From a virus: a stretch of DNA of 29,207 nt. Positions within the stretch are counted from its first letter, which is position 1. Every line of letters starts with the position of its first letter. The notes under the pieces are model-generated. The model made no database searches, was not told the origin of the DNA, and was given only the letters and a program-made list of their open reading frames with translations. Where the stretch lies: positions 1-29,207 of the IMG/VR virus record IMGVR_UViG_3300047495_000018; one strand, written 5' to 3'. Both the position numbers and the translations under genes were made by a program. Below are positions 13,725 through 20,715 of this stretch, piece by piece.

Positions 13725-14218
13725 TACTTCCTCTTGGCTTCTCTCTCAACTTCGGTGGCGAGAGTGGTGCAGATGGCGTCGGCGACGGCCTGGCGGCTCG
13801 CCTCATAACCGGCGCGAATGAATGGGTGTGCTTGTACGGTCCCGATCTCTTTGCCGGGGCCTTTGGTCTTGCCGTTCGCGAGGACGCGGGAACGTCCACC
13901 ACGCACAAGCCGGTGGCCATACTCCACAAGCCGGGCGACCCACTTGGTGAGCTTGCCCGGGCCGACGATAGCGATGATGGTGCCCTGTTCGTCCTTGGAC
14001 ATGCGAATCGTGATGTCGCTCTTGAGAGCGCCAGCGGGAAGGATTCCCCCGGTGACATCTTTCACCGGTGCGGCTTCCTCGATCGCCGCTTTCTCGACCT
14101 CGGCACCGGCGCGGAGAGCCTTGCGGATGGCGCGGTCACCGGCTTCCTTGGTGAGGGCGTCGAGTTGCGCCTGGATGGCTGCGAGACCTTGAACGTCTAT
14201 GCTGATTCCGTCTGCCAT
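13724..14218 (-). CDS. HK97-gp10-like tail protein
   Basis: The 164-residue protein matches the HK97 gp10 pattern: a helix AAIQAQLDALTKEAGDRAIR, then ALRAGAEVEKAAIEEAAPVK, a strand pair SDITIRMSKDE and IIAIVGPGKLTKWVARLVEY, and the typical HPFIRAGYEASRQAVADAI. Members act at the head-tail junction or as tail completion proteins. ATG 14218 has AGGA six bases upstream and lies inside the end of the T frame (22-bp overlap). In most phages this gene comes before the tail tube; here it lies between GT and the tape measure. Confidence 0.85.
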   Translation of the reverse strand: MADGISIDVQGLAAIQAQLDALTKEAGDRAIRKALRAGAEVEKAAIEEAAPVKDVTGGILPAGALKSDITIRMSKDEQGTIIAIVGPGKLTKWVARLVEYGHRLVRGGRSRVLANGKTKGPGKEIGTVQAHPFIRAGYEASRQAVADAICTTLATEVEREAKRK

Positions 14219-14580
14219 GGATTTCCTGCAAAGCACATGCGCAGCGCGTCCGTAGCGGCGGCGAAGCGGTCCTGAGTCGAGACTGGTGGGGTGGGTGCCG
14301 GGTGCGTGGACTTGGCCCAGCGGGACGGCATGAAGTCGGTCGGTGTGGTCGGCTCGGCAGTCGTGCGGAAACCCGTGTTCGCCACCCAAGATGTGAGCTG
14401 CCCGAACAGCAACTCTTGTGACTCAACGTGACGCCGGTGCCGCCTGACGAGCGCATCGAACTGTCTCGGCGTGAGCGCCCAGAACTCCTCATCAGAGAGG
14501 CGGAGATCATAGCGGGCGGTAGCCCATAGGCCCATCCACATCGCTTCGGCGGAGAGCTGAGCTACTCCGCCGCCTGATCC
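14197..14580 (-). CDS. T part of the tail assembly chaperone GT, made by -1 frameshift
   Basis: This frame is read after a -1 slip in the G gene and adds 127 residues, giving a 246-residue GT fusion. The join reads VPPL then GSGGGVAQLSAEAMWMGLW. The sequence continues ATARYDLRLSDEEFWALTPR, the typical T-domain pattern. The frame is open without a stop from the slippery site to 14197. An internal ATG at 14541 exists, but has no ribosome site and would drop the conserved AQLSAEA segment. In lambda, GT recruits the tube protein to the tape measure; G and T are not part of the finished virion. Confidence 0.8.
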   Translation of the reverse strand, partial: GSGGGVAQLSAEAMWMGLWATARYDLRLSDEEFWALTPRQFDALVRRHRRHVESQELLFGQLTSWVANTGFRTTAEPTTPTDFMPSRWAKSTHPAPTPPVSTQDRFAAATDALRMCFAGNPWQTESA

Positions 14581-14936
14581 AAAGGGGGCACATCCTCCGG
14601 CTCGGCGAGGGAGGCGACGAAGGCTTCACCGATTGCCTGGTAGATGGCCGGGTAGTTGCGGAGAGTGACGAGCTTGGCGGCCTGCTCTGGCGTGATCGCC
14701 GGGTCATGCGTCAGAAGGCCTGCGTAAAGCAGGGGCACGAACTTGGTCGCGTCGAGCGAGGAGAGATCGAGAGCGGAGAGTAGGTTCACCTCAACGCCTT
14801 GCTTCCGGAACTCGGCCTCGGCGAGAGGGAGCGCGGCGAAGGTGAAACAGAGGTGATACGTGGCGCGGCCCAGCTTGAGCGGGACCTTCGGCAGCGTCGG
14901 GTCGACAGCCGGGTTATGTGCGACGGGATGGGACAT
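14562..14936 (-). CDS. Tail assembly chaperone G (short product)
   Basis: The 124-residue protein is made when no frameshift occurs, normally the majority. It starts with a linker (MSHPVAHNPAVDPTLPKVPL), then LGRATYHLCFTFAALPLAEA and helices to YPAIYQAIGEAFVASL, and ends DVPPLDQAAE. Its place directly after the tail tube and before tape measure, with the frameshift site near the end, identifies it as the G analogue. Ribosome site AAAGGA at eight bases. Confidence 0.85.
   Translation of the reverse strand: MSHPVAHNPAVDPTLPKVPLKLGRATYHLCFTFAALPLAEAEFRKQGVEVNLLSALDLSSLDATKFVPLLYAGLLTHDPAITPEQAAKLVTLRNYPAIYQAIGEAFVASLAEPEDVPPLDQAAE
14580..14586 (-). promoter_or_regulatory. -1 ribosomal frameshift site CCCTTTG
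   Basis: On the minus strand the G frame reads GTG CCC CCT TTG GAT. The heptamer C CCT TTG fits the X XXY YYZ rule, and slipping to CCC TTT opens the T frame. The G frame continues only five more codons to TAG (14562). Confidence 0.8.
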
Positions 14937-14976
14937 GCGCGTGATCCTTTGTGCAGGGAACGGTTACGAGTGAGGC

Positions 14977-15000
14977 GGCCACCTCTGACGAGAGGTGGCC
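14977..15000 (-). terminator. Strong hairpin just after the tail tube gene
   Basis: A perfect 10-bp stem (GGCCACCTCT with AGAGGTGGCC) and a four-base loop lie 7 bp after the tail tube stop at 15008. No U-tract follows on the minus strand. It may block 3' exonucleases or give partial termination, so that tube protein mRNA exceeds the downstream message. Confidence 0.5.
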
Positions 15001-15007
15001 ATCCGGC

Positions 15008-15487
15008 TTAGCTGCCTGCGGTGACGGAGTAGGCGATGAGGTCGACGGTGAACTTGAACTGCGACACCTTGTCGATGTCGACGTTGAAGTTGCCGCCCTC
15101 CGTGACGATTCCGCTGAAAAGGATGAGGTCGCCCTTCGTCACCTGGCCAATGAGTGAGTTGATCGGCAGTTGCAGCTCGAACTGGTACGATCCGCCCGCG
15201 ACGTTCGCCGCCACGCATGCGAGCTGACCGGCGTCGTTCGAGACGCGCTCAACGGTGAAGGTCGCGGTGCCGAGGTCGAGCGTGGTGCCGAGCTTCTGCA
15301 CGATTCCCAGGGAATCGAACGTTGTGGACTGCACGACAGAGCGCTTGCGACCGGCAGTGGCGAAGTCGGCGACGGCTCCGACGGTGAGCCAGGAGGGTGT
15401 GGTGCCAACGGGACCGCCGATCGAGAGGATGGAGCCGGTTCCGGCGACCTGGGCGGCGTTTTGACCTGCGGCGAGGGTAACAGACAT
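15008..15487 (-). CDS. Major tail tube protein
   Basis: The 159-residue beta-rich protein forms the stacked hexameric rings of the tail tube. Clear features are the N-terminal SVTLAAGQNAAQVAGTGSIL, a middle DLGTATFTVERVSNDAGQLA, and FNVDIDKVSQFKFTVDLIAY near the end. It lies between tail completion and G, as expected. AGGAG lies nine bases before ATG 15487. The following hairpin suggests high expression, consistent with the most abundant tail protein. Confidence 0.88.
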   Translation of the reverse strand: MSVTLAAGQNAAQVAGTGSILSIGGPVGTTPSWLTVGAVADFATAGRKRSVVQSTTFDSLGIVQKLGTTLDLGTATFTVERVSNDAGQLACVAANVAGGSYQFELQLPINSLIGQVTKGDLILFSGIVTEGGNFNVDIDKVSQFKFTVDLIAYSVTAGS

Positions 15488-15545
15488 AGGGGATTACTCC
15501 TGGTGATGAGGTGGGGTGGTGCGGAGGAAGTGGTGGAGGGGAAAA

Positions 15546-15917
15546 CTACTGGAGCGGAGCGTAGACGTAGAACTCAACCATCGCCCTGTATTGCAGTAGC
15601 TCGTAATCGAAGAAGTCGCGGGGGCCGATGATGCGCACGGTGATCGTGCCATCGGTGTAGCCGTCGAGGGCCTTGCTGACGGCGGCGCGGAGGTTCACCG
15701 CATCGGCATACGTTGCGCCCCAGCAATTGACCTCGACGCGATAGGTGCCCATGCCGCGCGTGGTGAAGGTGCCCTTCGACGTGCCGACGACAATCGAGTA
15801 GTCGACGGCGGGGAGACTCGAATCGGTGGGCACGAGCAGCGGGTAGATGCGCGTCGATGCGAGTGCGGTGACGATCGCGGCAGAACTCAGGGCGGTGTAC
15901 AGAGCAGACTCAACCAT
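15546..15917 (-). CDS. Tail completion/terminator protein (DUF3168-like)
   Basis: The 123-residue protein has the family pattern: MVESALYTALSSAAIVTALA with RIYPLLVP, SSLPAVDYSIVVGTSKGTF, YRVEVNCWGATYADAVNLRA and ALDGYTDGT. Such proteins cap the tail tube end that joins the head. It is five bases from the head closure gene (stop 15924), with GGAG nine bases before ATG. Confidence 0.85.
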   Translation of the reverse strand: MVESALYTALSSAAIVTALASTRIYPLLVPTDSSLPAVDYSIVVGTSKGTFTTRGMGTYRVEVNCWGATYADAVNLRAAVSKALDGYTDGTITVRIIGPRDFFDYELLQYRAMVEFYVYAPLQ

Positions 15918-15923
15918 GCGGGT

Positions 15924-16274
15924 CTACTCCTGAGCGCCCAGCTCGTAGCAGATGAGCGTGAGCTGACGGTTTGCGGCCTTGTCGTTGACGACGGCCTGGA
16001 TCTCGTACGTGTGGACCACGCCGGTGCTTGGCTCGGTGTACACGATGCGCTGCTTGGCGCTGATGATGACCGAGGAGGTCCAGCGGATGGTGATCCGGTG
16101 CGTGACCTTGTCCAAGAATTCGGCGGTCGAGTAGATGAGCTGAGAGGCCTGGATGTCGATGCTTGCCCAGCAGGTGTAGGTGGTGGTCCAGGTCTGCACG
16201 GGCTGCCCGAATACATCCTGCGTGGCGCTTTGCGTCTGAATGGTCACACGCTTATTGAGGGTGCCGATGTCCAT
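15924..16274 (-). CDS. Head closure protein (head-tail joining)
   Basis: The 116-residue protein begins MDIGTLNKRVTIQTQSATQD with FGQPVQTW, and continues ITIRWTSSVIISAKQRIVYT, VVHTYEIQAVVNDKAANRQL. This is the common beta-barrel family (SPP1 gp16-like / DUF phage head-tail adaptor) that seals the connector after packaging. Its ATG abuts the stop of the connector gene (16275), so translation is coupled. Confidence 0.9.
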   Translation of the reverse strand: MDIGTLNKRVTIQTQSATQDVFGQPVQTWTTTYTCWASIDIQASQLIYSTAEFLDKVTHRITIRWTSSVIISAKQRIVYTEPSTGVVHTYEIQAVVNDKAANRQLTLICYELGAQE

Positions 16275-16949
16275 CTAGCGGTACCCCACAATTTGGACCC
16301 GCTCCAGAGAGAGGAGAGCGTCGACGCCCATCGGGATCGCCTTGAGGCTCTGCGCAGAGGTGGAGGAACGGTTCTCATACCAATTTCCGATCAGGAGCAA
16401 CATCGCCATCACGATCGTTTGTGGGCACGTATTCACAGTCGCGCCATCGCCGTAGCTCCCGGCGACGTAGGTGATGCGGACTGATCCCGGCTGGTAGGCG
16501 GCGATGATCGGCCAGAAGGTTCCCTGCGTGGGAACGATGCGGGCGGGGACGGAGGTCGTGTCGACGGTGTAGGCCGATGCGGGAAGAGTCTGGGACGTAC
16601 CGGAGTTGTCGAGGTAGGTGATCGAGGTGACGCTCACCGTGCGAGGCGTCGGGAGCTCGATGGTCACCTGATCCCAGTACCATGTCCCGTAAGGCCAGGT
16701 GTGGCGTTGGGAGGGAGTGCGAGTGGCGTTGCAGTCGCCGTAGAGCGGGAAGAAGTCGAGGGTGCGCAACCAGGTTTGATTGAAGAACGCGCGTCCCGTG
16801 TACTTCTCGGCGTACTGTCGAGCAGCCGTGATGTACGCGGTGATGAGTGCGTCATCGTCGGTGAAGTCGACACGGCAATGCAGCTTCGCCTGGGCGAGCG
16901 TGACCGGCTCGACGGTAGGCGGCGTGATGAGTTGGGTGTTTAGCTGCAT
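16275..16949 (-). CDS. Head-tail connector protein (gp6-like)
   Basis: The 224-residue protein is long for HK97 gp6 but fits the phiE125 gp8-type family. It begins LNTQLITPPTVEPVTLAQAK, then LHCRVDFTDDDALITAYITA and ARQYAEKYTGRAFFNQTWLR, and ends with an amphipathic helix (TIVMAMLLLIGNWYENRSST). The first half forms the helical ring under the portal. It is the first gene after the hairpin that follows the major capsid gene. Confidence 0.88.
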   Translation of the reverse strand: MQLNTQLITPPTVEPVTLAQAKLHCRVDFTDDDALITAYITAARQYAEKYTGRAFFNQTWLRTLDFFPLYGDCNATRTPSQRHTWPYGTWYWDQVTIELPTPRTVSVTSITYLDNSGTSQTLPASAYTVDTTSVPARIVPTQGTFWPIIAAYQPGSVRITYVAGSYGDGATVNTCPQTIVMAMLLLIGNWYENRSSTSAQSLKAIPMGVDALLSLERVQIVGYR

Positions 16950-16975
16950 CGGCGAGGTTCGTCCAGGGGTGGAAG

Positions 16976-17006
16976 AAAAAGGGGCATGGAAGTTCCATGC
17001 CCCTTT
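16976..17006 (-). terminator. Intrinsic terminator right after the major capsid gene
   Basis: On the minus strand AAAGGGGCATGG, loop AACTT, CCATGCCCCTTT is a perfect 12-bp stem followed by TTCTTCC, 26 bp after the capsid stop. It sits inside the structural operon. Partial read-through would let capsid mRNA exceed tail mRNA. Confidence 0.8.
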
Positions 17007-17031
17007 CGGGGTTTATGTGTAACCTTGTGGG

Positions 17032-18210
17032 TTACTTGATCGTGATTCCGATCACCGGGGGAATGCCCGCGTTGGTAGCGACACCGCCGACACGGCAAAA
17101 CCCGATAAATCCCGTTTCAAAACCAGCTGCCAGAAGCTCATTGAGGCGGAGGATGCCGATTCCAGGCTTCTGCTGACGGAAGGTGTAGCCCTCCTTGAAG
17201 TCGCCGAACAAAACGGGGACGTTACCGGTCGCGACGATCGGGAGCTGCGTGACCAACTTGACCGGACGGCCCAGGATGGTTCCGACGAACCCGCTCGCTG
17301 CCGCGCCGTAGTCGGGCAGGAACAGAGGACGACCATTGGTGTCGACCAGGGAGATGACGTAGGCGAGCGTCGCGTTGGACATGGCCCAGACAGCGTTGGT
17401 CTGGTAGGCCGGATCGAGGGTACCGATCGCGGTGGCGAAGTCGCCGTAGCCGAGCTTGTTGGTCACGGCAGAGATGAAGCCAGCGGAGTACGCGGAGGTC
17501 AGAGAAGCGACCGAAGCCGCATCACCGGCAAGGATCAGGCTGGACGCGCCACGGTAGAAGCGCTTGAGGAACTTGTCGCGGATGAAAGCGTCCAGGTCGA
17601 AGCCCGCATCGCTCAGGAGGCCGTTGTCGACCTTGATGATCCCGGTGGTGAAGTTGTCGACCTGAAGCGTCGCGCCGGTGATGACCGGATCGACCTCGCC
17701 AGCGGAGGTTCCTACGGTGACCGGAACCAGTCCGTTCGCCGTGTCGTTGTCGTAAACCAGCTTGATTGGGTTGCCGTGATCCGTTTCCATCAGCGTCACG
17801 AGGTCATAAATCTGGCCGTAGCTCTTTTTGGCCTCAATCACCTGCGGATTGAACAGGGTCGGGATGGCCACGCCTGCGTTGACGGAGGTCAGGTCGCGGG
17901 TTTCCTTCTGGCCGGTCGCGAGATAGGTGCGGAACGAAGCCTTGGTGCGGGCATTGCGAACCTCTGCACGCTCTTCGGGGTCGTTGCTCTCACCGGGGTT
18001 GGGGCGGGGCTGGTTGACCGGCTCACGCATGGCGGCGCGGTGCTCTTCAACTGCCTTGACGCGGACGATGTCGCCGTCGATGGTGGCCACGTCGGCCAGC
18101 ATCTTGTCGAACTGGCTCCGCTGCTCGGCGGTCACTTCAGTGCCCGCCACGAGGGCCGTCGCGTCGGCCATGATCTTGTTACGATTTTCCTGCAAAGTGT
18201 TCAGAAGCAT
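17032..18210 (-). CDS. Major capsid protein (HK97 fold)
   Basis: The 392-residue protein has an N-terminal coiled, highly charged scaffold domain (about 1-95, RSQFDKMLADVATIDGDIVR), then the mature part beginning near 100-115 (VNAGVAIPTLFNPQVIEAKK). The E-loop and A-domain regions follow, with FLPDYGAAASGFVGTILGRP and VLFGDFKEGYTFRQQKPGIG at the end. No separate scaffold gene is present, in keeping with the delta-domain type cut by the adjacent protease. A 140-bp gap separates it from the protease and it has AAGGA before ATG. Confidence 0.93.
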   Translation of the reverse strand: MLLNTLQENRNKIMADATALVAGTEVTAEQRSQFDKMLADVATIDGDIVRVKAVEEHRAAMREPVNQPRPNPGESNDPEERAEVRNARTKASFRTYLATGQKETRDLTSVNAGVAIPTLFNPQVIEAKKSYGQIYDLVTLMETDHGNPIKLVYDNDTANGLVPVTVGTSAGEVDPVITGATLQVDNFTTGIIKVDNGLLSDAGFDLDAFIRDKFLKRFYRGASSLILAGDAASVASLTSAYSAGFISAVTNKLGYGDFATAIGTLDPAYQTNAVWAMSNATLAYVISLVDTNGRPLFLPDYGAAASGFVGTILGRPVKLVTQLPIVATGNVPVLFGDFKEGYTFRQQKPGIGILRLNELLAAGFETGFIGFCRVGGVATNAGIPPVIGITIK

Positions 18211-18350
18211 GGGTGTTTCCTTTTCGGTGGGTTGGTGCAGGACCGGAGGTCGCGGCGGGCGATCCGTCTCAGCTCAGGAGGCACACGACTGCGAACGAAC
18301 GCGAGCCATATGGGCGGCGTCGTCTGCCTGCTGCAAAGTTGTGGGGTGGT

Positions 18351-19082
18351 CTACCGAGTGGCGAGAAGCGCGAGCTGCATCTTCATGCGCCGGACTTCAG
18401 AGTCGGTCACCGGCTTCGAGCGTCGCTGCGCATTCGAGCATGGCTCGATGGCCGAACAGATTCCGCACGCGCCAGCGAGGCACTGGGAGCAGTCGCAATC
18501 GCATCCGTCGTCGAGGTCATCGTCGGTGGCCTCAAGGTCACGCTTGGCGATCTTGGACCTGATCTCCTTCGGTGCCGTGGGCGGTAGACTCCGCGCCTGC
18601 GTAGTCGTGCCGGAGTACGCGGGATAGGTGACCGGGCTCACGTCCAGCAACTCGTCGAACTCAAGAATGCGCCGGGTGACGGTGCCATCCGAGTTCTCCG
18701 TCCACTGGTCGCGCTTGCAGATGAAGCCGAAGGATGACTGCGTCACATCCTTGCGCCGCATCGAGATGATGAGGTCCTTCGCAAGCTGCGTGTCCGGTGG
18801 GTCGATGATGTAAGCGAGGCCACGCCCGTCGATGTTCAGATGGAGCGTCTTCGCTGTCGTGCGACCGAGGATGCAATCGGCGTTGTGGTTCCAGAGGGCG
18901 CGGCAGTCGAGCTGCGAGTTGATGAGCGCATCGAAGGCGTGCGGGTCGATCGTCTCAGTCCATCCGCCGAGATCGTCGCTAGGGGTATCGAACAGTGCGG
19001 CGTATCCGGAGATGGTGGGCTGCTCGCCCTCGGCTGACACGCGGAACTCGTGCGTGATGTTGCGGCGTTCGACCTTATGCAT
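18351..19082 (-). CDS. Prohead protease (HK97 family) with Cys-rich tail
   Basis: The 243-residue protease cleaves the capsid scaffold domain during maturation. Motifs are GYAALFDTPSDDLGGWTETI with F-AL near residue 50, WNHN (His66), QSSFGF (Ser116/117) and LLDVSPVTYPAYS, which carries the third residue as Asp147 where the family usually has Glu. After about residue 175 the protein has an unusual cysteine cluster (Cys184, 186, 188, 191, 196, 199 and 205, pattern CxCxCxxC-CxxC-C), plausible for metal binding. Its ATG overlaps the portal end by eight bases. Confidence 0.9.
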   Translation of the reverse strand: MHKVERRNITHEFRVSAEGEQPTISGYAALFDTPSDDLGGWTETIDPHAFDALINSQLDCRALWNHNADCILGRTTAKTLHLNIDGRGLAYIIDPPDTQLAKDLIISMRRKDVTQSSFGFICKRDQWTENSDGTVTRRILEFDELLDVSPVTYPAYSGTTTQARSLPPTAPKEIRSKIAKRDLEATDDDLDDGCDCDCSQCLAGACGICSAIEPCSNAQRRSKPVTDSEVRRMKMQLALLATR

Positions 19083-20706
19083 CTAGTTTCCTTTTCGCTA
19101 CGGCGGCGGAGGCGTCGCGGTAGATGGCGTAATGGAGCGAGCGGACGGCCCGTGTCAGTTCGGAACCGGCTGCCTGGTCCTTACCCTCAACCGTCCATTC
19201 GGCGGAGCGTGTGGCGGCTCCCTTGAGGTAATCGGCGGCGGGCTTGGTGGGTGTCCAATCGTCGGGGAGCTTGAACTCGGATCGTGCCTCGGTCGTGATG
19301 ATCGAGGTCATCGAGTCGAGTAGCGGAGAGAGGATAGGACCGACCGCCTCGTCACGCTTGCTTCGCGCGGTGATGCGACCGATGCCGTCGGCGAACAGAC
19401 CGCTGAAGGCCGGGACATAGTTGGCCAGGAGCGACCGCTGCTGTTCCGTTGGCGGTGTTGGCGGATCAAGCAGGGGGAGCGGCGCTGGGTCAGGTGCCTT
19501 GGGGATCAGGTTGGCCGCGTTGGTCATATTCACGGGTGCCCACAGCACATCTCCTTCAGGCCCGATGGGGTTCTCACCCAACTTTTCGAGGATGGTGTTC
19601 GTCGAGTAAAACCCCCACTGCTTACCGACGGCGAAGCCATCCATCGTGCTCTTGAAGTCACCTCTGAGCCTCTCTGAAACATCAAACTCGGCGAAGATAG
19701 AACCGTCGTCCGGAAGTAGCTTGCGGGCGATCTCTTTCTCGATCCGCACCAGGTAGGGACGAAGCGTGTCGGTCACGAGCTGGAGAGACTGCTGCTCATG
19801 GTTCGCGTTCGACAGGCGGGCAGTGTCGCCCAGCATGGATGGTGGTAGCCGATAGAGCGCGGCGATGTCCGTGCGGCTGAGCTGACGAGTTTGAAGCCAC
19901 TGACTCTCTTCAGGGGAGAGCCCGAGGGCGGTGTACTTCCAATCTTGAGGAAGGACACCCACACGGCCCTGGTTCTCACCGGAGTTGGCTCGTTCCCAGA
20001 ACTCACGGAAGTTGTTCAGCTCAGTCGGATCAACCTGACCAACGGGTGTGAGCAGACCACCTGGGCGGGAGCCGTTGCCATGGAAGCGGGCGGCGCTCTT
20101 CTCGGCGGCGCGTGCCAGGCCGATGGCATCCTTCGCCTGTTGAATCGGCGAGAGCCCCTTGAGGCCATCCCAGCTAAACAGCGGGAAATGGAGCATGTCG
20201 GCAGAGGCAATGATGCGCGTCTGGCCGTTCGTGACACCCACGGCGGTCTTGAACGCGAGCTTGCCGGTGGGAAGACGTACCGGCTCAGTCATGCGCGGGT
20301 GAAGCGGGTACAAGCCGACCGGCGACCCTTCTTTGTTGCGGAGGATCTCGACGTAGCTGTTGCCCGTGAGCGCCATGCATCCGGCGACCGATTCCCACAT
20401 CACGGGTGCGCTCATCTCATCGTTGGGTGAGATCGAGAGCATCCGGTGGATGGGGTTGTCGACCGCTTCCTTACGTCCGCGTGGCAGCCGCTGATAGGTG
20501 CGCAGCGTCATCGACCCGACGCTCTCCGCGATGATGCGGGTAGCGGCGTACACGGAGACGTGTTGCAGGGCGATCGTCTCGTTGATCGGTTCTCCGCTGG
20601 GCGTGCCATGCGTGTTGCTGAGAACGTCCCAGGCCGCCGCGAATAGACCAGTGGCGTTCGGCTGGTTGGAGCGGCGCTCGCGGCGAAAGATGGAGAATAG
20701 GTTCAA
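19075..20706 (-). CDS. Portal protein (HK97 family)
   Basis: The 543-residue protein forms the dodecameric DNA gate in the capsid vertex. Family features are ATRIIAESVGSMTLRTYQRL, VAGCMALTGNSYVEILRN, ADMLHFPLFSWDGLKGLSPI, LSRTDIAALYRLPPSMLGDT and LRPYLVRIEKEIARKLL. It starts with TTG at 20706 (minus strand); the nearest ATG is 66 codons downstream. There is no Shine-Dalgarno sequence. The TerL stop lies three codons upstream in the same frame (TAG CGA CCA ACT TTG), so reinitiation or rare readthrough is likely to matter. The C-terminal part (after about 400) is low in recognisable motifs. Confidence 0.93.
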   Translation of the reverse strand: MNLFSIFRRERRSNQPNATGLFAAAWDVLSNTHGTPSGEPINETIALQHVSVYAATRIIAESVGSMTLRTYQRLPRGRKEAVDNPIHRMLSISPNDEMSAPVMWESVAGCMALTGNSYVEILRNKEGSPVGLYPLHPRMTEPVRLPTGKLAFKTAVGVTNGQTRIIASADMLHFPLFSWDGLKGLSPIQQAKDAIGLARAAEKSAARFHGNGSRPGGLLTPVGQVDPTELNNFREFWERANSGENQGRVGVLPQDWKYTALGLSPEESQWLQTRQLSRTDIAALYRLPPSMLGDTARLSNANHEQQSLQLVTDTLRPYLVRIEKEIARKLLPDDGSIFAEFDVSERLRGDFKSTMDGFAVGKQWGFYSTNTILEKLGENPIGPEGDVLWAPVNMTNAANLIPKAPDPAPLPLLDPPTPPTEQQRSLLANYVPAFSGLFADGIGRITARSKRDEAVGPILSPLLDSMTSIITTEARSEFKLPDDWTPTKPAADYLKGAATRSAEWTVEGKDQAAGSELTRAVRSLHYAIYRDASAAVAKRKLDA

Positions 20707-20715
20707 AGTTGGTCG

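Noticed and set aside
14197-14541. T frame as an independent gene starting at ATG 14541
   Set aside because: No ribosome site, and the frame stays open upstream to a canonical slippery site, with conserved-looking residues between.
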